A stretch of 9,962 nucleotides of DNA, taken from Mageeibacillus sp. UBA3708. Its GTDB lineage: Bacteria > Bacillota > Clostridia > Saccharofermentanales > Saccharofermentanaceae. The notes beneath the pieces were generated by a model. It saw nothing but the letters and a program-made list of their open reading frames with translations. It did no database searches and was not told the origin of the DNA. Positions 6,123 through 9,962 of this stretch are shown here, piece after piece. The stretch is taken from positions 1 to 9,962 of the forward strand of contig DFIB01000192.1 of assembly GCA_002371375.1 (NCBI GenBank), read 5' to 3'. How positions within the stretch are numbered: position 1 is the first letter of the stretch; each line of letters opens with the position of its first letter. The position numbers and the translations under genes were made by a program.

Positions 6123-6268
6123 AACAATTCTTTTTAACGCCAGGTAAACCTTGGCGTTTATGGGTTTGTCTGCCAATTTGTAAGCAAATTGGCATTACTG
6201 TAGAAACATGTAAATAGCTATTTATAAACAATAAATCAAAAAGGAGGAACGATCCCATGGAAAAGTAG
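6123..6268 (+). ncRNA. Structured leader, copy 1, ending in a three-codon ORF
   Basis: Three stems follow each other. H1 is AACGCCAGG (6136-6144) with CC-T-TGGCGTT (6149-6158, one bulge). H2 is TGCCAATTTG (6171-6180) with CAAATTGGCA (6185-6194). H3 is the perfect palindrome TAAATAGCTATTTA (6211-6224). A strong AAGGAGG (6241-6247) leads at 9-nt spacing to ATG GAA AAG TAG (6257-6268). The right arm of H1 (TTGGC, 6151-6155) can also pair with the left arm of H2 (GCCAA, 6172-6176), so a switch between folds is possible. No T-run follows any stem. The function is unknown; translational or transcriptional control of the operon is inference. Confidence 0.55.
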
Positions 6269-6275
6269 AATAAAA

Positions 6276-6403
6276 AACAATTCTTTTAACGCCAAAAAAC
6301 TTGGCGTTTATGGGTTTGTCTGCCAATTTGTTAGCAAATTGGCATTTCATTAAGAACATGAATTAGCTAATTCAAAAAAATTAATAAAAAGGAAATAAAT
6401 AAT
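6276..6403 (+). ncRNA. Structured leader, copy 2, upstream of the operon
   Basis: This is a diverged tandem copy of the preceding element, offset about 150 bp. H1 is AACGCCAA (6288-6295) with TTGGCGTT (6301-6308). H2 is TGCCAATTTG (6321-6330) with CAAATTGGCA (6335-6344), identical in both arms to copy 1. H3 is GAATTAGCTAATTC (6360-6373), a perfect palindrome that differs from copy 1 at matching positions on both arms. The linker between H1 and H2 (TTTATGGGTTTGTC) is identical in both copies. AAGGA (6389-6393) leads to the operon's first ATG at 6404. The alternative TTGGC/GCCAA pairing is kept. Confidence 0.6.
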
Positions 6404-7003
6404 ATGTACAAGAAAAACAATTATACAAAAAAGACCGTCTATCTCAAAGACGGTACCACAGCAAAGATTACAATCGGTGATACATTCACAGTCACCGGAA
6501 AAGTCGGATTCAGCCATTTCCTGACTCCCCTGTCAAAGCAACAGATAGCGAATAAGAACAATAGACGCAGTATCTGGGCAAAGACAAAAGCAGGTCCGTA
6601 CTACATGGATGACGTGAACAAGCCGTACGGAGAACTTATCGTATATGACGCAAGCATCAAAAGCTCCGGAGCACTCACTGATGCAGAGCGTACGGCTATG
6701 GATAAGTTCTACGAGTCATCCGTTTGTCCCGGCTTGCCCGCACTTCGTCTCAAAAGCTACAATGCACCTGTCTCAACGGGCAAAATGATCAACAACCTGA
6801 TCATTGAATGCAGCTTCGACGACGAGCTGGCCCCCGGAACTGAAGTTATCTGCGAAGGAAGGTTCTTCATCAACAGGAACGGCAGTCTTGCCATCGCTCT
6901 TAAGAGCGTAACGACGTTAGGTAATCCGGTCTATATCGACAGGACAAGATACGTTCGCAAGAGCAAAAAGACCGCGAAAAAGAAAGGGGTGATCCCGGCA
7001 TGA
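6404..7003 (+). CDS. Hypothetical basic protein, first gene of the operon
   Basis: This 199-residue protein is not one I recognise. Both ends are strongly basic (YKKNNYTKK at the start, RYVRKSKKTAKKKG at the end). There is no signal peptide or membrane segment. Two beta-rich stretches, about 20-40 (KITIGDTFTVTGKVGFSHFL) and about 145-175 (PGTEVICEGRFFINRNGSLA), have the alternating pattern of OB-type or similar beta barrels; with the basic tails this makes a nucleic-acid-binding role conceivable, but it is a guess. AAGGA lies 10 bases before the ATG. The stop overlaps the next start as ATGA (7000-7003), so its translation is probably coupled to the peptidase. A 7-bp inverted repeat (ACCGTCT 6434-6440, AGACGGT 6448-6454) lies early in the coding sequence. 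Confidence 0.8.
   Translation: MYKKNNYTKKTVYLKDGTTAKITIGDTFTVTGKVGFSHFLTPLSKQQIANKNNRRSIWAKTKAGPYYMDDVNKPYGELIVYDASIKSSGALTDAERTAMDKFYESSVCPGLPALRLKSYNAPVSTGKMINNLIIECSFDDELAPGTEVICEGRFFINRNGSLAIALKSVTTLGNPVYIDRTRYVRKSKKTAKKKGVIPA
6983..6994 (+). promoter_or_regulatory. Shine-Dalgarno of the ClpP-like gene
   Basis: AAAGGGGTGATC closely follows the extended anti-SD complement (AAAGGAGGTGATC) and ends five bases before the ATG at 7000. It lies within the last codons of the upstream gene. Confidence 0.7.
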
Positions 7004-7590
7004 GAAACTTAATCCAACCATGTATGATCAAAGAATCAGCAAACGGCTACACGCCTGTCAGGCTTGAAGATGAGCTTTTCGGGCAGAGGAAGATCTTTCT
7101 CACGGACGAGATAGACATCTGCTCGGCAACCTCCCTCATAAAGCAGCTGATGATCCTGTCGCACGAAGATCCTTCCGCACCGATATCACTGTATATCTCA
7201 AGTTCCGGCGGAAGCATCGACTCCGGAATGTCAATAATCGACTGCATGTCCTCCATCAAGGCCGAGGTCGACACATATTGTGTCGGCCTCACGGCCTCCA
7301 TGGCCGCGGTCATCTTCTCGTGCGGGTGCAGAAGATTCATGTTTCCCTCTGGAAAGCTGATGATCCATGATCCTATGATACCGGAGACAGGCGGCAACGC
7401 ACTGAAGCTCAAGGCAGTATCAGACAGTCTTATGGAGTACCGCATGAGCATTGCGTCACTGCTTGCAGGGAACTGCGGCAAGACCGCCGGGGAGATCCTT
7501 GAACTGACCAGACAGGACACTTATTTCAACGCCGAAGAAGCATTAGCTTTCGGACTTGCAGATCAAATCATTGAAGGAGAGAATCTATGA
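7000..7590 (+). CDS. ClpP-family serine peptidase
   Basis: This 196-residue protein is about the length of housekeeping ClpP. The catalytic triad is visible: Ser100 in GLTASMAAV, His123 in KLMIHDP and Asp173 in TRQDTYFNAEEALAFGLAD. The SSSGGSIDSGMSIID stretch (67-81) is the glycine-rich strand and helix of the ClpP fold. ClpP normally forms a cytoplasmic double ring fed by a hexameric AAA+ unfoldase; no Clp ATPase is encoded here. ClpP-like peptidases also occur in phages (head maturation) and in mobile elements. It is divergent from typical ClpP, with many Cys. Its start overlaps the upstream stop and its stop overlaps the downstream start, both as ATGA, so its output is tied to the basic protein and the VirD4-like ATPase. 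The substrate is unknown. Confidence 0.88.
   Translation: MRNLIQPCMIKESANGYTPVRLEDELFGQRKIFLTDEIDICSATSLIKQLMILSHEDPSAPISLYISSSGGSIDSGMSIIDCMSSIKAEVDTYCVGLTASMAAVIFSCGCRRFMFPSGKLMIHDPMIPETGGNALKLKAVSDSLMEYRMSIASLLAGNCGKTAGEILELTRQDTYFNAEEALAFGLADQIIEGENL
7574..7580 (+). promoter_or_regulatory. Shine-Dalgarno of the VirD4-like gene
   Basis: AAGGAGA lies six bases before the ATG at 7587, inside the last codons of the peptidase gene. It supports the chosen start. Confidence 0.7.
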
Positions 7591-8861
7591 AAATAACAAG
7601 AACAATCGGTAGAGACGTAACAGTTAAGGCAGACGAGCGTTCCTTGTCCAACCTTAACACACTGGTGATAGGAGCGACAGGTGCGGGCAAGACACGCGGC
7701 TATGTAAGCCCGAATATTTCTGCAGCTGATACGGAGTCGATGGTAATCATCGACTCCAAGCTCAACCTTTACAAGAAGCACATGAAGGAACTGAAGAACA
7801 AAGGATACCGGGTCGAGCTGATCGATCTGTGCTGCACGTCTAATTCGTCTGTAGGATACAATCCGCTGGACATGATCAGAAAAGATCAAAAGAGCAAGAC
7901 CGTCAGGACAGATGACATCAACGAACTGGCAGATTGGATCTGCTCTGATGATGAATTTCATGATTCAAATGACCCTTTCTGGCAGCTGGCCTCAAGGCAG
8001 TACATCAGCGCATGCATCCATCTGTGCTTCCACATCCTTCCGGACGATGAGCATGATCTGACTATTGTCGGAAAGCTGCTTAACCTGATGAACCAGCCGG
8101 AATGGAGTGAGCTGATAAACGAAGCCGAGCTCAATGATCCCGAAGCCTTTGAGGTGCTTTTCGACAGGACCGTAAGGACCAACCGTAAGGCCGAAAGGAT
8201 GCACGCGAGCATCTCCGGGATAGCAGGCACCGCCATGGCCCTCTATACATGGGACGACTGCGACAAGCTGTACTCCGCTCCGGTCAGGTTCAACCCCGCT
8301 TCGCTCGGAGACACGAAGACTGCGCTGTTCATCAACGTCCCTGACCATGATCACTCAAAGACACCGATAGTGCGGCTGTTCTTCAGCCAGTGCATCAAGG
8401 TGCTGCTAGATCACGCCGACAGCTGCCCGAAATCGAGACTCAAGATACCGGTACACCTGTACTGTGACGACATCGGAGCGAGCTTTGTGATCCCGCATCT
8501 GCCGGAACTGCTGTCAATCACCAGGAGCAGAGGCATCAGCGTCAGTCTCATCCTTCAGAACTGGGGCCAGCTCGAAGCCAAGTACGGATCCCACTCGGCA
8601 TCAACCATCGCAGGCAACTGCTCCATAGCCGTGTACCTCGGCGGCACGGACATCGAGACGCCCCGGTACTTCTCCGAGAAGGCCAACATGCCTCTCGACA
8701 GGATAACAGGAATGCCGCTCGACACCGAGCTCGTTCTGATCCAGGGCCAGAAGCCCTTCTTCACACGAAAGTACAACGCCGATGACTACAGACCCGTGGA
8801 ATACGTGTCCGGCGAATGCGGGAACGGGAGGAGCACCGACTATGGAAAAGAAACCATTTAA
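7587..8861 (+). CDS. VirD4/TraG-type coupling ATPase without transmembrane domain
   Basis: This 424-residue protein belongs to the type IV coupling protein family, hexameric ATPases that bring DNA or protein substrates to conjugation channels. Walker A GATGAGKT is at 29-36, followed by VIIDSK (53-58) at the position of the family's D-P-K strand. Other family traits are YNPLDMI (91-97), NDPFWQLASRQYI (128-140), the Walker B strand VHLYCDD at 289-295, LILQNWGQLEAKYG (321-334) and AGNCSIAVYLGGTDIETPRYFSE. Family members usually begin with two or more membrane helices and reach about 600 residues. Here Walker A begins at residue 29 and no hydrophobic segment precedes it, so the protein should be soluble. 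The usual Walker B glutamate is Asp295. It is translationally coupled to the peptidase. No relaxase or mating-channel gene is seen nearby. Confidence 0.88.
   Translation: MKITRTIGRDVTVKADERSLSNLNTLVIGATGAGKTRGYVSPNISAADTESMVIIDSKLNLYKKHMKELKNKGYRVELIDLCCTSNSSVGYNPLDMIRKDQKSKTVRTDDINELADWICSDDEFHDSNDPFWQLASRQYISACIHLCFHILPDDEHDLTIVGKLLNLMNQPEWSELINEAELNDPEAFEVLFDRTVRTNRKAERMHASISGIAGTAMALYTWDDCDKLYSAPVRFNPASLGDTKTALFINVPDHDHSKTPIVRLFFSQCIKVLLDHADSCPKSRLKIPVHLYCDDIGASFVIPHLPELLSITRSRGISVSLILQNWGQLEAKYGSHSASTIAGNCSIAVYLGGTDIETPRYFSEKANMPLDRITGMPLDTELVLIQGQKPFFTRKYNADDYRPVEYVSGECGNGRSTDYGKETI
8826..8833 (+). promoter_or_regulatory. Shine-Dalgarno that decides the start of the last gene
   Basis: GGGAGGAG lies eight bases before the ATG at 8842, within the end of the VirD4-like gene. 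The frame is open further upstream to an ATG at 8782, but that one has no comparable site and would give a 60-bp longer overlap. Confidence 0.7.
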
Positions 8862-9462
8862 CAGCCCGTTAAGTCATAACGATTACAGCATGTTCGCGCA
8901 GCATTGCTCAATGCGCAAGACACACCTTAACGAGAAGATCAGCGACACCGGTGAACATCACACGAACATGTGCAAACAGGCCTTTCATAACATCAAAGCA
9001 CTATGCCGCCTCACCGTCCCGGAGTATTTCACGTATATACCCGAAAACATAAGCAAGCTCAGCGAGCTACCTGCTTTCAGTGACTGTGACCTCGGCGAAC
9101 TTACCTTGGGCGACGTCTTTGTCAGGATAGGAATGATAATAGAGGATTATTCCGAAGATTACACCAAAGATGATGCAAGGGCCGAAGCGTGCAGCATACT
9201 GATGAAGCCGATCAGAGACAGCGGCTATACACACCCGTTATACTTCAGCTGCTTCAAGCATGTCCGGAACGCGGCATACGAGATAACACATTATGACAAC
9301 TGCGCAATATGCTTTGAGCCCTTCAGGCAATTCTATCTGAAGAGCATGAACAGCTATATGAGAGAGAACAGCCTTTGCAGAGATGAAGAGATGTATCCCA
9401 TATTCTTTAACAACATCGTTATCCCTGCAATTGCCCTGATCAAACACAATGACATCCGATGA
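8842..9462 (+). CDS. Hypothetical protein, last gene of the operon
   Basis: This 206-residue protein is not one I recognise. It is predicted soluble, with no signal peptide or membrane helix, and is rich in His, Tyr, Phe, Cys and acidic residues. The middle (about 60-135) looks helical and acidic. Cysteines are scattered (for example CAICFEPF) without a clear zinc-binding pattern. The start at 8842 is chosen because a strong GGGAGGAG precedes it; the gene then overlaps the VirD4-like gene by 20 bp. A nested terminator begins at the stop codon, so this is the final gene of the operon. Its position suggests a partner of the coupling-type ATPase or the peptidase; nothing in the sequence proves that. 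Confidence 0.75.
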   Translation: MEKKPFNSPLSHNDYSMFAQHCSMRKTHLNEKISDTGEHHTNMCKQAFHNIKALCRLTVPEYFTYIPENISKLSELPAFSDCDLGELTLGDVFVRIGMIIEDYSEDYTKDDARAEACSILMKPIRDSGYTHPLYFSCFKHVRNAAYEITHYDNCAICFEPFRQFYLKSMNSYMRENSLCRDEEMYPIFFNNIVIPAIALIKHNDIR

Positions 9463-9563
9463 AATAACCCCGGCCTCAGTTTTGAGCTTGAAGTGAACCC
9501 CCGGAAGATTCCAGTCCTCCAACTTCCGGGGTTCATTTCATTGAGTGCCGGGGTTATTTTTTT
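9463..9563 (+). terminator. Nested intrinsic terminator of the operon
   Basis: Outer arms AATAACCCCGGC (9463-9474) and GCCGGGGTTATT (9547-9558) pair over 12 bp, and TTTTT follows. Inside lies a second stem, GAAGTGAACCCCCGGAAG (9490-9507) with CTTCCGGGGTTCATTTC (9523-9539), perfect apart from one bulged C and one G-T pair. The GC-rich outer stem, the T-tract and the position directly after the last stop codon make termination likely. Confidence 0.85.
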
Positions 9564-9730
9564 GAGATGTGCGGAGTTTGGTGGCTGAGACGGCCGGAGC
9601 GACCTGATCGGCTTGGTCTGCCTTAAAGTCACGGTAACCGCAGTATAATGCTCAATCTATGCCGCAAGGATTGAACTCTACTCTGCCTGATTTGTCATCA
9701 TGGCTCCGTCCTGCAAGAGCTGCCGGCTCT
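9564..9730. other. Gene-free spacer with a 7-bp hairpin
   Basis: No gene or known RNA is seen. A perfect TATAAT lies at 9644-9649 on the plus strand, but no matching -35 sits 16-18 bp upstream. CAAGAGC (9714-9720) and GCTCTTG (9726-9732) form a hairpin with loop TGCCG right at the edge of the tandem array, taking the place that the left dyad arm holds in the later units. Confidence 0.4.
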
Positions 9731-9962
9731 TGTACCCGTTTTGCTGCACCGACCGGCTTCCCGTGCGGATTTACGGGTACATTACCACCGGATGTACCCG
9801 TTTTGCTACACAAACTGGCTTCCCGTGCTGATTTACGGGTACATTACCCCCGGTTGTACCCGTTTTGCTGCACCGGCCGGCTTCCCATGCGGATTTACGG
9901 GTACATTACCACCGGATGTACCCGTTTTTCTGCACAAACCGGCTTCCCGTGCGGATTTACGG
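9731..9962. repeat. 62-bp tandem repeat array with internal dyads
   Basis: Units start at 9731, 9793, 9855 and 9917 (TGTACCCG), exactly 62 bp apart; the fourth is cut by the window end after 46 bp. Units differ at only a few positions each. Across each junction ACGGGTACA and TGTACCCGT form a 9-bp inverted repeat around an 11-nt spacer (for example 9773-9781 with 9793-9801), and an outer GTGC/GCAC can add four more pairs. Because 62 is not a multiple of three, it is not a coding repeat. Candidates are replication or partition iterons, or a structured RNA. The window's first 14 bases continue the same unit. Confidence 0.88.

Noticed and set aside
8085..8091. CTGATGA core of a hammerhead ribozyme
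   Set aside because: It lies in the VirD4-like coding sequence as ordinary codons, and I saw no matching GAAA core and stems.
7047..8354. Several minus-strand frames over 90 codons opposite the peptidase and ATPase genes
   Set aside because: They are antisense to genes with clear catalytic motifs and lack start signals.
9644..9649. Promoter at a perfect TATAAT before the repeat array
   Set aside because: No -35-like hexamer at 16-18 bp and no extended -10 TG, so the hexamer alone is not enough.
9731..9962. CRISPR-like array
   Set aside because: The whole 62-bp unit is conserved, including the parts that would be spacers, so there are no variable spacers; no cas gene is visible.

Overview
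The window looks like accessory DNA, or a small mobile element, from a Clostridia-type Firmicute, probably gut- or rumen-associated. The evidence is purine-rich GGAGG-type ribosome binding sites, a secreted protein with choline-binding-type wall repeats, moderate GC in coding DNA and AT-rich spacers. No tRNA, rRNA, relaxase, integrase or replication initiator is visible. Both ends lie in the same 62-bp repeat sequence, so this may be a whole contig broken at, or circularly permuted within, a tandem array.

Layout: 1-503 has no convincing gene but holds a cluster of TTCCGAA/TTCGGAA dyads (201-304). From 504 to 932, on the minus strand, lies the open 3' part of a gene with no start. A large RecQ-family helicase runs on the minus strand (983-3898). 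The spacer 3899-4320 holds its probable promoter and five inverted repeats. A secreted wall-binding protein with about 11 repeats, an Ala-Thr linker and an unrecognised C-terminal domain runs on the minus strand (4321-6009). The divergent spacer 6010-6403 carries two tandem copies of a three-hairpin leader, each ending in a Shine-Dalgarno and an ATG. The first opens only a three-codon ORF; the second opens a plus-strand operon.

That operon (6404-9462) encodes a basic hypothetical protein, a ClpP-family serine peptidase with an intact triad, a VirD4/TraG-type ATPase without transmembrane helices, and a hypothetical protein. The first three overlap by ATGA and the fourth starts inside the third, so all four are probably translated as one coupled set. 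A nested terminator closes the operon at 9463-9563. The region 9564-9962 is gene-free and ends in the 62-bp array.

The most interesting signals are the coupled peptidase/soluble coupling-ATPase operon, the duplicated structured leader whose third hairpin changes while staying a perfect palindrome, a second locus with the same hairpin-hairpin-SD layout (4002-4196), and the dyad-bearing tandem array shared by both ends. The operon suggests a conjugation-related or phage-like accessory module; this is inference from families and layout only.
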